Shown piece after piece: positions 1 to 9,074 of a stretch of 64,000 nt of DNA. Source of the stretch: Pseudoalteromonas atlantica (GTDB lineage: Bacteria; Pseudomonadota; Gammaproteobacteria; Enterobacterales; Alteromonadaceae); assembly GCA_007988745.1 (NCBI GenBank), contig BJUT01000013.1:18430-82429 (forward strand), in the 5' to 3' direction. The notes beneath the pieces are model-generated. The model made no database searches. It saw only the letters and a program-made list of their open reading frames with translations, and was not told where the DNA came from. The translations under genes and the position numbers were made by a program. How positions within the stretch are numbered: the first letter of the stretch is position 1; the number at the start of each line of letters is the position of its first letter.

Positions 1-129
1 GCTGCATAAAACAAACAATTGCCCAAACAAAAATTCGGAGCTGTCGAAAAAATACAATGGCGAGAGATTTACTAACCCGCCTAATAACCCTAATAAAACA
101 GCGAGTGTCCACTTACTTCTTTGCGGCAT
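1..129 (-). CDS. Membrane protein N-terminus, cut by window edge
   Basis: Reading leftwards from an ATG at 129-127 there is an open frame of 43 codons that is still open at base 1. It begins MPQRSKWTLAVLLG and continues with a hydrophobic stretch containing NLSPLYFFDSSEFLFGQ. An AAGG about 10 bases before the ATG could be the ribosome binding site. Two hydrophobic segments separated by a short loop with acidic residues look like the start of a multi-pass membrane sensor domain of the MASE kind found in front of GGDEF domains, but only the first 43 residues are visible. The sensor idea is inference; the membrane location is better supported. Confidence 0.55.
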   Translation of the reverse strand, partial: MPQRSKWTLAVLLGLLGGLVNLSPLYFFDSSEFLFGQLFVLCS

Positions 130-245
130 TAATCAACCTTGGGGCACTTTGTTAACACTTTATATGTTAAAATTAATGTAATTTTTACATTATTACGTAC
201 AAGGCAAGGGTTGTCTAGCAGCAATAAAACAGGAACAGATACACA

Positions 246-619
246 TTACCCCCTGTCAAAAAGCGTGTTATGTGTTTTTACACTTACTCTTTTATGACTG
301 CCGCTTAAATTTAACTTAATATCCTTAAGCATAGGCTTAGCATTTGCGATTGCTAAATAGGCATTAGCTAACGCTTCTGGAGCTGCGCAATAATCAACAA
401 TAAGTATTACTGTTGAAACATTGAGTGACTGTAATTTATTGCCAAGCTCAGTAGATGTGAGTTTTGCTTTGGCGTTGCTAAATAAGTAATTTGATTTTTT
501 ACATAAATAGTGAATGTTTCATCTGCTAGTGCAGTAAACGACAATAATAAAAACAGTGTGAATGTAAAAATGAGGTAGAGCGGTAATAGTGGAAAATCGA
601 TACTCGTAATATTAAATAT
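246..619 (-). pseudogene. Frameshifted small secreted protein gene
   Basis: On the minus strand, one frame encodes a typical signal peptide (LIFTFTLFLLLSFTALA, then DETFTIYVK) and stops after about 45 further codons. A second frame, continuous to a stop at 246-248, encodes SNYLFSNAKAKLTSTELGNK and then LQSLNVSTVILIVDYC, ending NTLFDRG. Adding one A to the run of six (T run at 495-500 on the plus strand) joins the two into one protein of roughly 110 residues. No ATG or GTG opens the first frame; the only in-frame candidate is TTG at 544-542, inside the signal peptide. So the gene is probably decayed, or carries a sequencing error at the homopolymer. I do not recognise the family. Confidence 0.6.
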
Positions 620-661
620 TTAACGGTGTCACTAAGGAATAATTTAAAAGGAATATATTTT

Positions 662-684
662 CACCCAAATGAGGAATTTGGGTG
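662..684 (-). terminator. Hairpin after SRP RNA
   Basis: A perfect 9-bp inverted repeat (CACCCAAAT, five-base loop, ATTTGGGTG) begins at the 3' end of the ffs gene. On the minus strand it is followed by AAAATATATT rather than a clean T run, so terminator function is likely but not certain; it may instead mark a 3' processing boundary. Confidence 0.5.
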
Positions 685-793
685 GCAGTCTTACCAGCCA
701 CATCTCGGCACACACGTCACAAACTGTGGCTGCTCCCTTCCGGGCCTGACCAGGTTCGCCTGCTAGTGTTGCGAGAGGACCAATAAGACTACC
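684..793 (-). ncRNA. ffs: SRP RNA (4.5S RNA)
   Basis: The minus strand carries the conserved apical part of bacterial 4.5S RNA: GGTCAGGCCCGGAAGGGAGC followed by AGCC, the tetraloop and symmetric-loop region that binds Ffh. The ends pair as a 10-bp helix, GGTAGTCTTA with TAAGACTGCC (one G-U), which sets the mature RNA at about 110 nt, close to the 114 nt of E. coli. The RNA acts with Ffh in co-translational targeting of membrane proteins. A promoter 29-57 bases upstream would give a leader of roughly 20-25 nt, in keeping with the RNase P-removed leader of E. coli ffs. A 68-codon open frame overlapping it is spurious. Confidence 0.93.
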
Positions 794-821
794 ATTGAGG
801 GCCTTGGTTGGCGCGGGAAGG

Positions 822-850
822 ATTATCTCTACTTTTGGTGTGTTATTCAA
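822..850 (-). promoter_or_regulatory. Sigma70 promoter of ffs
   Basis: On the minus strand TTGAAT (850-845) and GATAAT (827-822) are separated by exactly 17 bases, each one mismatch from consensus. It lies just upstream of the SRP RNA, and transcription would begin near 815, giving a short 5' leader. Confidence 0.65.
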
Positions 851-923
851 GGGATAATCAAAAAAGAAAGTGCGATTGCATACTTCATATACAATCGCGG
901 TTAAAAACAGCCTTTAATGCCTA

Positions 924-1799
924 TTAATTACGCTCTAACTCGGCTTTAATTTTACGCAGTGCTGCTTTTACTTTTTTCATGTTTTCTGGGCCCATACGTA
1001 ACAGCTGCTTTTGTGCAGCCGGTAATTGCTCCCATTCAGAAAACGCATACTGATAAGTAACCGAGTCTCGCAGTAGCGGTAATTCGCCTTCTGGCTCCGG
1101 TGTATCAAGTAATAACTCAATAGCATCTTCTAGCGTTTGATTAAATTCATTATCGCCGTAACCAATTTCACTGTACGCGTTGTTAATTAATGGCTTGTAT
1201 TGCTCGTACATACGCACAGCTTGGGCGGCGCTCATGCTCGTAAATACTTTTACATACGGTGTATAGCGCTCGTAGCTGTTAGGGTCAATTGTTAAAATGT
1301 CTCCTTCGTTTACGCTAAATTCTTCTTCGGGTTTAACCACTGGCGTATGCTTTTTAGCAATTTTGCCTTTGGCTATATTGTCTATAAATACGACGCCACG
1401 GCGAATTACATCGTCGGTTACCATTAGGCTCATTACCGAGTCGCTTAGGTATTCATCCATTTTGGCAACCACTACGGTGTCGCTTTCATCAAGCGTTGGT
1501 AATGGCTCTACAACCGGCTCTGGCTCAGCTGGGCGTTGAGCAGGTACGCTTAGCTCTGCTGGCTTTTCAGGCTTAACTGATGGCGCATCTACCACAGGGT
1601 CGTTTTCTGGCTTTAACTCCATCACTGGCTGTTCTTTTGGTGTTTGCTCTACCTCTGTGCGAGTTTCTGGCTCGTCAGTGGGCGATAGCAGGACGAACGC
1701 AGCGGCACACACTAAAATAATTAAAATAATAACGGCGAATAAAAAATTGTTTTTAGGCGGACGTTTTTGAACATCTGACGCTTCTGGTTTATCTGACAT
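924..1799 (-). CDS. DUF3014 family membrane-anchored protein
   Basis: A 291-residue protein with a basic cytoplasmic N-terminus, one transmembrane helix (about residues 19-40, FLFAVIILIILVCAAAFVLL), then a long Pro/Glu/Val-rich linker (about 41-105), and a C-terminal soluble domain. The soluble part carries features I associate with DUF3014: LDESD near the start, DDVIRRGVVFIDNIA, YERYTPYVKVF and the run NAYSEIGYGDNEFNQ. The molecular role of DUF3014 is unknown; the topology predicts one anchor and a periplasmic domain. It is monocistronic, divergent from the patatin gene, and followed by ffs on the same strand. The family assignment is from recognition, not a search. Confidence 0.8.
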   Translation of the reverse strand: MSDKPEASDVQKRPPKNNFLFAVIILIILVCAAAFVLLSPTDEPETRTEVEQTPKEQPVMELKPENDPVVDAPSVKPEKPAELSVPAQRPAEPEPVVEPLPTLDESDTVVVAKMDEYLSDSVMSLMVTDDVIRRGVVFIDNIAKGKIAKKHTPVVKPEEEFSVNEGDILTIDPNSYERYTPYVKVFTSMSAAQAVRMYEQYKPLINNAYSEIGYGDNEFNQTLEDAIELLLDTPEPEGELPLLRDSVTYQYAFSEWEQLPAAQKQLLRMGPENMKKVKAALRKIKAELERN

Positions 1800-2021
1800 A
1801 CAAACTCCATAAATTTAAATGCATATTACTCAGAGTACGCTGAGTGGAAAAAATTCACTATCGGTAATCACTACTACTTTAAATATAGGCTTTACAACAT
1901 AAACCTACACTTACTAATTAGAACAACGAGCCATAGTAACTCAGTTATTCTTTGATTCTTCTAGCTTAAAGACTTAAAGTTGATAAATAAAGAAAAGACG
2001 TTAAGCAGTTCAAAAACCACT

Positions 2022-3167
2022 ATGAAAATCCAGCAAGTTGACCCACATAAACCTAAAATAGCCCTATTACTGACAGGTGGTGGCGCTCGCGCTGCTTATC
2101 AAGTGGGCGTGCTTAAAGCGCTTGCTCATAGTATGCCCCGCACCGCGCCTTTACCATTTAGAATTATTAACGGCACTTCTGCAGGCGCGATTAATTCTGC
2201 AGCTTTGGCCTGTTATGCCTCGTGTGCGCATTTGGCCGTGCGTAAACTTGAGTCTGTTTGGAAAAACTTTTCAACGTCTATGGTCTACAAAAGCGACTTT
2301 TTAAGTGTGTTTGGCCATATTGCGCGCAATATTTTAACCAGTTTTCAGTCTGAGCACATAAACCACCCGCCAGGCAGTTTGCTAAATAACCGCCCTTTGC
2401 GCGGTTTATTAAACGAAATTTTAGACCTGCACCGCATTGAACGTAATTTACACCGTAATTATTTAGAAGCGATTTCTATTACCGCTTCAAGCTATACAAC
2501 CGGTGACTCTGTTGCGTTTTTTCAGTCAAATACACAAACACCTTGGCAGCGTGCCAAGCGCGAAGGTCGCCCTATGCGCATTAATGTTGAGCATTTAATG
2601 GCATCAAGCGCCATTCCTATGGTGTTTCCAAGTGTTAATGTATTTAACCACTATTTTGGCGATGGCTCTATTCACCAGCTCTCACCGCTTAGCCCGTCCA
2701 TTCATTTAGGGGCTGAAAAAATATTTATTATTGGGGTAGACCAACCAAAAGAGTCGCATCCGGCGGGTTACTCGCCCCACTACCCTGGGCTTTCTGCGGT
2801 TGCTGGGCATTTACTCGATAGTGTATTTAGCGACACCATGCAAGCTGACCTTGAGCGCCTTGAGCGTGTAAATCGCACTTTAGGGCTGCTTCCGGCGCGC
2901 GACAAACATCAAGAGCTGAAACAAATAGAAACCTGTATTATTAATCCATCAAAAAACTTTAACGATATTGCCGCGCAATACTACAGCGATATGCCGTGGG
3001 CAATTAAGTTGCTGCTACGCACAATTGGGGTAAAAAAGCACTCGCAATCGAGTTTAACCAGCTATTTGTTGTTTGAAAAACGCTACACTCAGCACCTAAT
3101 TCAAATTGGCTATGAAGATGGCATGAAAAAACTACCCGAAATACGCCAATTTTTAGAGCTCGATTAA
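2022..3167 (+). CDS. Patatin-like phospholipase
   Basis: A serine lipid acyl hydrolase of the patatin fold. The oxyanion motif GGGARAAYQVG lies near residues 18-28, the nucleophile motif GTSAG at 51-55, and the catalytic Asp in the DGS motif at about residue 214, so the Ser-Asp dyad is intact. There is no signal peptide; the region after residue 260 is a less conserved C-terminal extension. The ATG at 2022 is used here because the family core follows closely; a TTG at 1980 in the same frame would add 14 residues, and neither has a strong ribosome binding site. Substrate is not deducible; homologues include RssA-type and phospholipase A-type enzymes. Stands alone, divergent from the DUF3014 gene. 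Confidence 0.85.
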   Translation: MKIQQVDPHKPKIALLLTGGGARAAYQVGVLKALAHSMPRTAPLPFRIINGTSAGAINSAALACYASCAHLAVRKLESVWKNFSTSMVYKSDFLSVFGHIARNILTSFQSEHINHPPGSLLNNRPLRGLLNEILDLHRIERNLHRNYLEAISITASSYTTGDSVAFFQSNTQTPWQRAKREGRPMRINVEHLMASSAIPMVFPSVNVFNHYFGDGSIHQLSPLSPSIHLGAEKIFIIGVDQPKESHPAGYSPHYPGLSAVAGHLLDSVFSDTMQADLERLERVNRTLGLLPARDKHQELKQIETCIINPSKNFNDIAAQYYSDMPWAIKLLLRTIGVKKHSQSSLTSYLLFEKRYTQHLIQIGYEDGMKKLPEIRQFLELD

Positions 3168-3294
3168 CTAATGTTGGCCTTAAAACCTGTTCTATGGGCT
3201 ATTTAATCGCAGAGCAAGCTTTAAAACCAACTGAGCTGGACAACTACCTGTGTTATTTTAATAACTTGCATCTATGTCAGTAAAAAAATGCTTT

Positions 3295-5268
3295 TTATTC
3301 AAGCCCATCGAGTAGGTAATGCTCTACTCGCTCTACCCGCCTAGGCTTACCTTGCAATACCAATACATCGTTTGCGCACAATGTGGTGCTGGTTGATGGG
3401 TCGTCTATTTCTTGCCCCTCTCGGCGCAAAGCTTTTACAGTCACGCGGCGTTTAGATAAGTTAAGCTCGTCTATTGTTTTATCCACCGCATAGGCTTGAT
3501 CTGGCAACGCAACTACGTGTAAATATTCTAAGCGCTCAGAGGAGGTTTCTTCGTTATCTTTAAAGTAACCGGCGTAAAAACTTTGCATAAGCGGGTAGCG
3601 ATTACGGCGCTCTTTACTAACACGGCGCACAATACGTGTCATCGGTACACCCGACATCGACAACACATGCGAAACCAACATTAAGCTTGCCTCTAACGAC
3701 TCAGGCACCACCTCAGTAACACCCAACTCTTTTAAGTTGTTTAATTGGCTGTCGTCGCGGGTTCTTATTAGTATTTTAACGTTGGGTGCAAGTTGCTTTA
3801 TTGCGTCTATTACAACGTGGGCATGCTCAAGCTCTGTAAAGGTAATAATCACTAAGCGTGCTCGCTCTACCCCTGCGCACTTTAAAATATCTTTTTGTTT
3901 TACATAGCCAAATATTACTGGCTCACCTGCGGCTTTGCCCTCTTGTACTAAAATAGGGTTACTTTCTATGGCAACGTAATCTATGGCTTCGGGTTTTAAA
4001 AATCGCGCTATAGTTTGTCCTACGCGTGAAAAGCCACAAATAACCACGTGATCGTTATATAAGATGCTACTTTTAGGCTCGCTCTCCCTCGCCATACTGG
4101 GGTGATCTAAAATACCTAATTGCTTTAAAATTAGTGGGGTTTTATCAATTAAAAACGGGGTTAGCGCCATCGAAAGCACCCCTAAGGCAATTAAAAACGA
4201 GGCTTGCTCTGAATTGAGCAACTCATGCTGACTTGCCAGAGCAATAAGCACAAACCCAAATTCTCCCATTTGCCACAGCATAACGCCGCAGGCTAGCGAG
4301 TCTTGATTGCGCTCATGCATTAATCTGGCACTTAATGCCAGCACGGTAATTTTTAATATTAACAAGCCAAATAACGCGCCAATAATTACAAAACCATGTG
4401 AAAGCACAAATAAAATATCGAGCTGCATTCCCACAGTTACAAAAAACAGCCCCATTAAAATATCGCGAAATGGCCTAATATCAGCCTCTAGCTGATGGCG
4501 GTAATGGCTCTCTCCTAGCATCATGCCAGCTAAAAATGCCCCAAGCGCCATTGATAAACCAAACATGTAAGTTAAAAAGCCGGCAAATAACGCCACCAAA
4601 ATTGTGGTAAGCACAAACAGTTCATCGGTTCGTACCTGCGCTATTTCTTTAAATACTTTAGGCAGCACCCATTTACCAATCGCCCACAGTAATAAGCACA
4701 CAAACGCGCCTTTTGTAAGCGCAAATGCCAGCGCCCAACTAATACTTTGCGAATCGCTTGAGGCAAACAATGGCAAAATAATAAGTAGGGGCACAACGGC
4801 AATATCTTGAAACAGTAATACGCCCACCGCCAGTTGCCCACGGCGCTGGTTTAGTTCGCCAGTTTCTTTTAATAGCTTAACCACCACCGCGGTTGAAGAA
4901 AGCGCCATAATTGTGCCAATGGTAAAGCTAGTGAGTAAGCTAAAATTTAAGCAATATAAAATAATAATGAAGAGCAAGCTGGTAACACCAACTTGTAACG
5001 AGCCCAGTCCAAACACAATATTGCGCATGGCCATTAGCCGCGATATAGAAAACTCGAGCCCTAAACTAAACAGTAAAAATACGATGCCCAGCTCAGCAAT
5101 AAACTCTATTTCGTGAGATTGAGCAAGCCAACCAATGCCATGGCTGCCCGCTAAAACGCCTGTTGCTAAATACGCCAAAATAGGCGGCAAGCCAATGCGC
5201 TTAAAAAACCATACAAAAAGCACCGCCGCCACTAACAAGCCAAAAATTTGAGCGTTTATACTTTGCAA
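3295..5268 (-). CDS. KefB/KefC-type cation:proton antiporter (CPA2)
   Basis: A 657-residue inner-membrane protein. Residues 1 to about 385 form some 12 hydrophobic helices of the Na+/H+ exchanger fold, with typical stretches such as LGIVFLLFSLGLEFS and FQDIAVVPLLIILPL. From about 400 a cytoplasmic RCK (TrkA-N) domain begins with HVVICGFSRVGQTIARFL, a nucleotide-binding Rossmann turn with GxSxxG. The last 90 residues resemble a TrkA-C domain. Such proteins exchange K+ or Na+ for protons under control of ligands bound at the RCK domain. No ancillary KefG/KefF gene is adjacent, so it may be a YbaL- or KefB-like stand-alone transporter. Ion specificity is not readable from sequence. Confidence 0.87.
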   Translation of the reverse strand: MQSINAQIFGLLVAAVLFVWFFKRIGLPPILAYLATGVLAGSHGIGWLAQSHEIEFIAELGIVFLLFSLGLEFSISRLMAMRNIVFGLGSLQVGVTSLLFIIILYCLNFSLLTSFTIGTIMALSSTAVVVKLLKETGELNQRRGQLAVGVLLFQDIAVVPLLIILPLFASSDSQSISWALAFALTKGAFVCLLLWAIGKWVLPKVFKEIAQVRTDELFVLTTILVALFAGFLTYMFGLSMALGAFLAGMMLGESHYRHQLEADIRPFRDILMGLFFVTVGMQLDILFVLSHGFVIIGALFGLLILKITVLALSARLMHERNQDSLACGVMLWQMGEFGFVLIALASQHELLNSEQASFLIALGVLSMALTPFLIDKTPLILKQLGILDHPSMARESEPKSSILYNDHVVICGFSRVGQTIARFLKPEAIDYVAIESNPILVQEGKAAGEPVIFGYVKQKDILKCAGVERARLVIITFTELEHAHVVIDAIKQLAPNVKILIRTRDDSQLNNLKELGVTEVVPESLEASLMLVSHVLSMSGVPMTRIVRRVSKERRNRYPLMQSFYAGYFKDNEETSSERLEYLHVVALPDQAYAVDKTIDELNLSKRRVTVKALRREGQEIDDPSTSTTLCANDVLVLQGKPRRVERVEHYLLDGLE

Positions 5269-5401
5269 ATTCGGCCTCCAGCGTCAATTAAACTACGGAA
5301 TGAACTTTAAATATAGCAACCATATGTTTATCAAGCAATTTTAAAATATGGCATAAAAATAGCTTAGTTATTGCAAAGTAACACCCTGGGGGAAGATTTT
5401 A

Positions 5402-6298
5402 ATGGAAAATGTCCATATTTTGACACAACGCGTGTCTGGGCGCGGCGATTTTTTGCCGTTTTCGGCAGAGCAAACACACACTAACGAAACAGCGGCAACG
5501 CACGATTTAGTTACCGAGCTACAAACAAGCCTAGTAATAGAAGATGTGTTGGCTATTTATGCAAAATTTGCCAAACAGCTACTTAACTTTTCAGGGCTGC
5601 AGTTTCAATCAACGCTCGGTACTGCACAAACCTCAGATAGCAACACGAACACTAGCCCGTACTCTTACGATTTAGCTATTGGTCGCGAGCACTTAGGACA
5701 GCTAATTTACTTTAGCCAATACCCTATTAGTAAAGCGATTGAAAACAAATTACGTGCCTTGCACAGCGCCCTTGTGTACCCACTGCGTAACGCAATGATG
5801 TACAGCCGAGTGTTAAAACTTGCCACAAAAGATGCGCTCACTGGGTTAAATAACCGTAGCCAATTTAATGACATGTTATCGCAAAAGCTCGAAAACTGCC
5901 GCCGTTACCAGCGCCCTTTTAGTTTAATGCTGCTTGATTTAGATAACTTTAAGCAAGTAAACGACAACTATGGTCATAAAGTAGGTGACGATGTTTTAAA
6001 AGAATTTTCGCAGGTACTTTGTAGCAGTATACGCGGCACAGACTCGGTGTTTAGATTTGGTGGCGATGAGTTTTCGCTGATTATTGAAGACCCTGAGTTT
6101 ACAACAAACAAAGTGGTTGCTGAGCGCATTATGCACTTAGTCAGAAACTCAAGTTTAATGTCTAAATATAAAGTAACCACCAGCATTGGCTTTACCCTAG
6201 CCAATAGCCAAGATTGCGAAACAGAAATATTTGCTAGAGCCGATAAAGGCTTATATAAGGCAAAAGCCTCTGGGCGCAACTGCGCAAAAGCATATTAG
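5402..6298 (+). CDS. GGDEF diguanylate cyclase
   Basis: A 298-residue soluble protein. The C-terminal GGDEF domain (about 135-298) has an intact GGDEF active site at 220-224 and the inhibitory site RGTD at 211-214, five residues before it, so it should make cyclic di-GMP from two GTP with product feedback. DALTGLNNR marks the domain start and DLDNFKQVND the metal site. The N-terminal 130 residues have no recognised sensor motif or membrane segment. The start is supported by GGGGGAAG eight bases upstream. A strong terminator follows, so it is a single-gene unit. Confidence 0.92.
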   Translation: MENVHILTQRVSGRGDFLPFSAEQTHTNETAATHDLVTELQTSLVIEDVLAIYAKFAKQLLNFSGLQFQSTLGTAQTSDSNTNTSPYSYDLAIGREHLGQLIYFSQYPISKAIENKLRALHSALVYPLRNAMMYSRVLKLATKDALTGLNNRSQFNDMLSQKLENCRRYQRPFSLMLLDLDNFKQVNDNYGHKVGDDVLKEFSQVLCSSIRGTDSVFRFGGDEFSLIIEDPEFTTNKVVAERIMHLVRNSSLMSKYKVTTSIGFTLANSQDCETEIFARADKGLYKAKASGRNCAKAY

Positions 6299-6322
6299 TA
6301 TTTATATAACTCTATTATTTAT

Positions 6323-6355
6323 AAAAGCTTAGCTTCCCCCCGCTGAGCTTTTTTA
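6323..6355 (+). terminator. Terminator after GGDEF gene
   Basis: AAAAGCTTAGC and GCTGAGCTTTTTT pair over 11 bases with one G-U around a loop of Cs, ending in six Ts. It lies between converging genes; the A run on the left lets it also serve the minus strand weakly. Confidence 0.8.
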
Positions 6356-6366
6356 TTACAAATTAA

Positions 6367-6705
6367 TTATTTATTAGCCAGTAATTTATAAACAAACAAG
6401 GCTGCACAAAAGCCAAAAAAGAAGCCGCTCACTAAATTAAGCAATGCTGTTATGCTTGCAAGCGGGGTAAATAACACTAAAACCAATGGTAAACTTACAC
6501 CTAAAATAAAAAATAACCCGCCTTTACCTAACCAGTAGGCAAGCAGTAATACCGCCGATACCACCCCGCCCACAACGGCATAACCTAACGTAATAATATT
6601 AAGCTCTAGTAATACATTGGCTATAACAGCAACTAACGCTGTTATTAACATACCCATTGGCGCTTTGCTAACTAGCGATAAGCCTACATGTGGCTGATCT
6701 TTCAT
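6367..6705 (-). CDS. Small four-helix membrane protein, unknown
   Basis: A 112-residue, highly hydrophobic protein with about four transmembrane segments (roughly 17-37, 41-60, 64-83 and 88-108) and a short polar N-terminus. I recognise no family. Its ATG directly abuts the tilS stop codon (TAA then ATG), so it is almost certainly translated by coupling to tilS and co-transcribed with it. The gene ends before a terminator shared with the converging diguanylate cyclase gene. The open frame, coupling and low polar content make it a likely real gene, but its role cannot be inferred. Confidence 0.7.
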   Translation of the reverse strand: MKDQPHVGLSLVSKAPMGMLITALVAVIANVLLELNIITLGYAVVGGVVSAVLLLAYWLGKGGLFFILGVSLPLVLVLFTPLASITALLNLVSGFFFGFCAALFVYKLLANK

Positions 6706-8010
6706 TTATTTACACTCCCAAAAAATGCCGTTTTCGTCTTGGTGTTTTTCACTTACAAAATAACCAACAACTTGCACAAGCTCGTCGTTATAAAATATTA
6801 AAGGTACGCGCTCCCTTAACCACGGGGCTACTTTTGCATCTTTAAACCAGTGTTTAAGCGTATTGCTGCCTGGCTTTTTTAACGGCTTTATACGCGCACT
6901 ATTACAATTAAAGCGCACGGTGACTTGCTCGTTTGGTAAAGGGGCACGTAGGCCTTTACCTTGTTGCTTTATTAATACGCGCCCATCATCAAGCGCAAGC
7001 TCATTGCCCGTTAGCGCTTCATCGGCTAATAATGTGTGTGGTGTAACAAAATACAAATACCCTTGATGGCGTCGTATTTGCCCCTCGCTTAAATCAACTT
7101 GCATTTGCGCATCAGCCTGCGCATTTATGGCTTGGTTAATTATTTGAAAAAGTTGCTTTTGTGAGGGCATTACTTGGGTAAATAAGCTAAGCCATGCACG
7201 AACCACATTGGTTATGCGCACGTTGCTATAGGTGGTTAGTTGACTAACGCTCAGTGCTTGATGGGCGTTTATGCTTTGTTTTAAATCAAGTTCAGTGTAC
7301 TCATCAAGTAGCGCTTGTTGTTGCTGTAGTAACTCAATGCTGCGCCCAGCACAGTGCTCAAAACCTTTAAAGCGCTTTGCAAGTAAAGGCACTACACGTG
7401 CACGTAAAAAGTTACGATCAAAACGCTCATCGGTATTTGAGTCATCAGTAATGTGCGTAATATTAAACTCTGTGGCAAAGTGCTCTATATCACTGCGCGT
7501 TATGTTTAAAAGCGGCCTGTAGCATATTCGCCCGCTTTGTAATTCACGCATTTTTTGCATTGCGCCTAACCCTTTTAAGCCAGAGCCGCGCTTTAACCGC
7601 AGTAAAAACGTTTCTATTTGATCGTTTAAATGCTGACCCAACAAAATAACACTGCCCGCGGGGCTTAGCTCATCAAGTGCTTTGTAACGCGCCTCACGTG
7701 CCTGCGCTTCAAGGCTTGTTCGTGTTTGCGGGTTTATTGTTACCTGCGCGGCATTAAACGGTACATTTAGCTCAGCGCACAAGTTTTGGCAAAAGCGCTG
7801 CCAGTCATTAGCGTATTGGCTTAAACCATGATTAACATAAATCGCGTTTACGTTTAGCTTTGGTTGCGCTTGTTTTAATAAGTGCATTATATGAAGCAAT
7901 ACCACCGAATCCACGCCACCCGAAAGCGCCACCGTAAAGTTATACTGCTGCTGCTTAAAGAAGTGCTCAAGGGCGTGTTTAACGTGCTGATAAATAGGTG
8001 ATGCTTGCAT
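6706..8010 (-). CDS. tilS: tRNA(Ile)-lysidine synthetase
   Basis: TilS converts C34 of the CAU-anticodon tRNA-Ile to lysidine using ATP and lysine, which lets it read AUA. The 434-residue protein has the N-type ATP pyrophosphatase P-loop SGGVDS at residues 30-35, GQHLNDQIETFLLRLKRGSG further on, and the middle and C-terminal TilS domains, with a total length close to the 432 of E. coli. It lies downstream of accA on the same strand but after a strong terminator, so it probably has its own promoter or depends on read-through. Coupled directly to the small membrane protein gene that follows. Confidence 0.95.
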   Translation of the reverse strand: MQASPIYQHVKHALEHFFKQQQYNFTVALSGGVDSVVLLHIMHLLKQAQPKLNVNAIYVNHGLSQYANDWQRFCQNLCAELNVPFNAAQVTINPQTRTSLEAQAREARYKALDELSPAGSVILLGQHLNDQIETFLLRLKRGSGLKGLGAMQKMRELQSGRICYRPLLNITRSDIEHFATEFNITHITDDSNTDERFDRNFLRARVVPLLAKRFKGFEHCAGRSIELLQQQQALLDEYTELDLKQSINAHQALSVSQLTTYSNVRITNVVRAWLSLFTQVMPSQKQLFQIINQAINAQADAQMQVDLSEGQIRRHQGYLYFVTPHTLLADEALTGNELALDDGRVLIKQQGKGLRAPLPNEQVTVRFNCNSARIKPLKKPGSNTLKHWFKDAKVAPWLRERVPLIFYNDELVQVVGYFVSEKHQDENGIFWECK

Positions 8011-8048
8011 GGATACGCTATAAATTTAATGTTTGCAGTATTTTAAAA

Positions 8049-8076
8049 CAAAAAAGCCGCATAAGCGGCCTTTTTT
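8049..8076 (-). terminator. Terminator after accA
   Basis: GGCCGC, TTAT loop and GCGGC followed by TTTTTT on the minus strand, 26 bases after the accA stop. The plus strand also has a T run, so the hairpin could work in both directions, though only minus-strand genes flank it. Confidence 0.8.
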
Positions 8077-8101
8077 AACAATAAATGTGTTGGTTAGCTA
8101 A

Positions 8102-9058
8102 TTAGCAGTAACCAAACGACATTAAACGTTTGTAGCGTTGATCAAGCATGTCTTCAAGCGATAGCGCTTGTAAGTCAGCAAGGTCACGTTTTAAACGTGT
8201 TTTTAAGTTACGTGCCATTGCATCGTAATTGCGGTGTGCGCCGCCTAAAGGCTCTTCAACTAAGTTATTAATTAAATCAAGCTCTTTAACGCGCTCTGCT
8301 GTTACACCCATTGCCTCTGCGGCAAGTGGTGCTTTATCGGCGCTTTTCCATAAAATTGAAGCACAGCCTTCTGGCGAAATTACTGAGTACGTGCTGTATT
8401 GCAACATGTTAACTCTGTCGCCAACACCAATGGCTAATGCACCACCAGAGCCGCCTTCGCCAATAACCGTACAAATTGTGGGTACTTTAAGTGCCGCCAT
8501 TACTTTTAGGTTACGTGCAATTGCCTCAGACTGACCGCGCTCTTCAGCGCCCACACCTGGGTATGCCCCTGGCGTGTCTATAAAGGTCATAATTGGCATT
8601 TTAAAACGCTCGGCCATTTCCATTAAACGTAGCGCTTTGCGGTAGCCTTCTGGTTTTGGCATACCAAAGTTACGTTTAATTTTTTCAGCAGTATCACGCC
8701 CTTTTTGCTGACCAATCACCATTACTGGTTCGCCATCTAAACGTGCAACACCGCCTAAAATAGCCGGATCGTTAGCAAAAGTACGATCGCCTGCAAACTC
8801 GTCAAATTCCGTGAAAATGCGCTCGATATAATCTCGAGTGTAAGGACGCAACGGATGACGCGCTAACTGCGATACTTGCCAAGCGCCTAAATTTGAGAAT
8901 ATTTCCTCTTTTTGCTTAGCGCTTTTTTCTTTTAATTTGCTGACTTCCTCTTCTAACTCAAGGTCTAATTCGCCAGCGCGGCTTATGCTTTGTAATTCTT
9001 CAATTTTTGCTTCTAATTCTGCAATCGGAAGCTCAAAATCAAGATAATTGAGGCTCAT
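8102..9058 (-). CDS. accA: Acetyl-CoA carboxylase carboxyltransferase alpha
   Basis: The alpha half of the carboxyltransferase that makes malonyl-CoA, the first step of fatty-acid synthesis; it works in a tetramer with AccD. At 318 residues it matches the 319 of E. coli, and starts [19 protein letters not shown] as usual. The crotonase-like core has [38 protein letters not shown] and [15 protein letters not shown], the oxyanion-forming glycine-rich segments. It is the last gene of lpxB-rnhB-dnaE-accA, 16 bases after dnaE and followed by a terminator. Confidence 0.97.
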   Translation of the reverse strand: MSLNYLDFELPIAELEAKIEELQSISRAGELDLELEEEVSKLKEKSAKQKEEIFSNLGAWQVSQLARHPLRPYTRDYIERIFTEFDEFAGDRTFANDPAILGGVARLDGEPVMVIGQQKGRDTAEKIKRNFGMPKPEGYRKALRLMEMAERFKMPIMTFIDTPGAYPGVGAEERGQSEAIARNLKVMAALKVPTICTVIGEGGSGGALAIGVGDRVNMLQYSTYSVISPEGCASILWKSADKAPLAAEAMGVTAERVKELDLINNLVEEPLGGAHRNYDAMARNLKTRLKRDLADLQALSLEDMLDQRYKRLMSFGYC

Positions 9059-9074
9059 GCTCTAAACTACCTAA

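Noticed and set aside
644-850. 68-codon minus-strand open frame
   Set aside because: It covers the SRP RNA and its promoter; it has no ribosome site and no protein-like composition.
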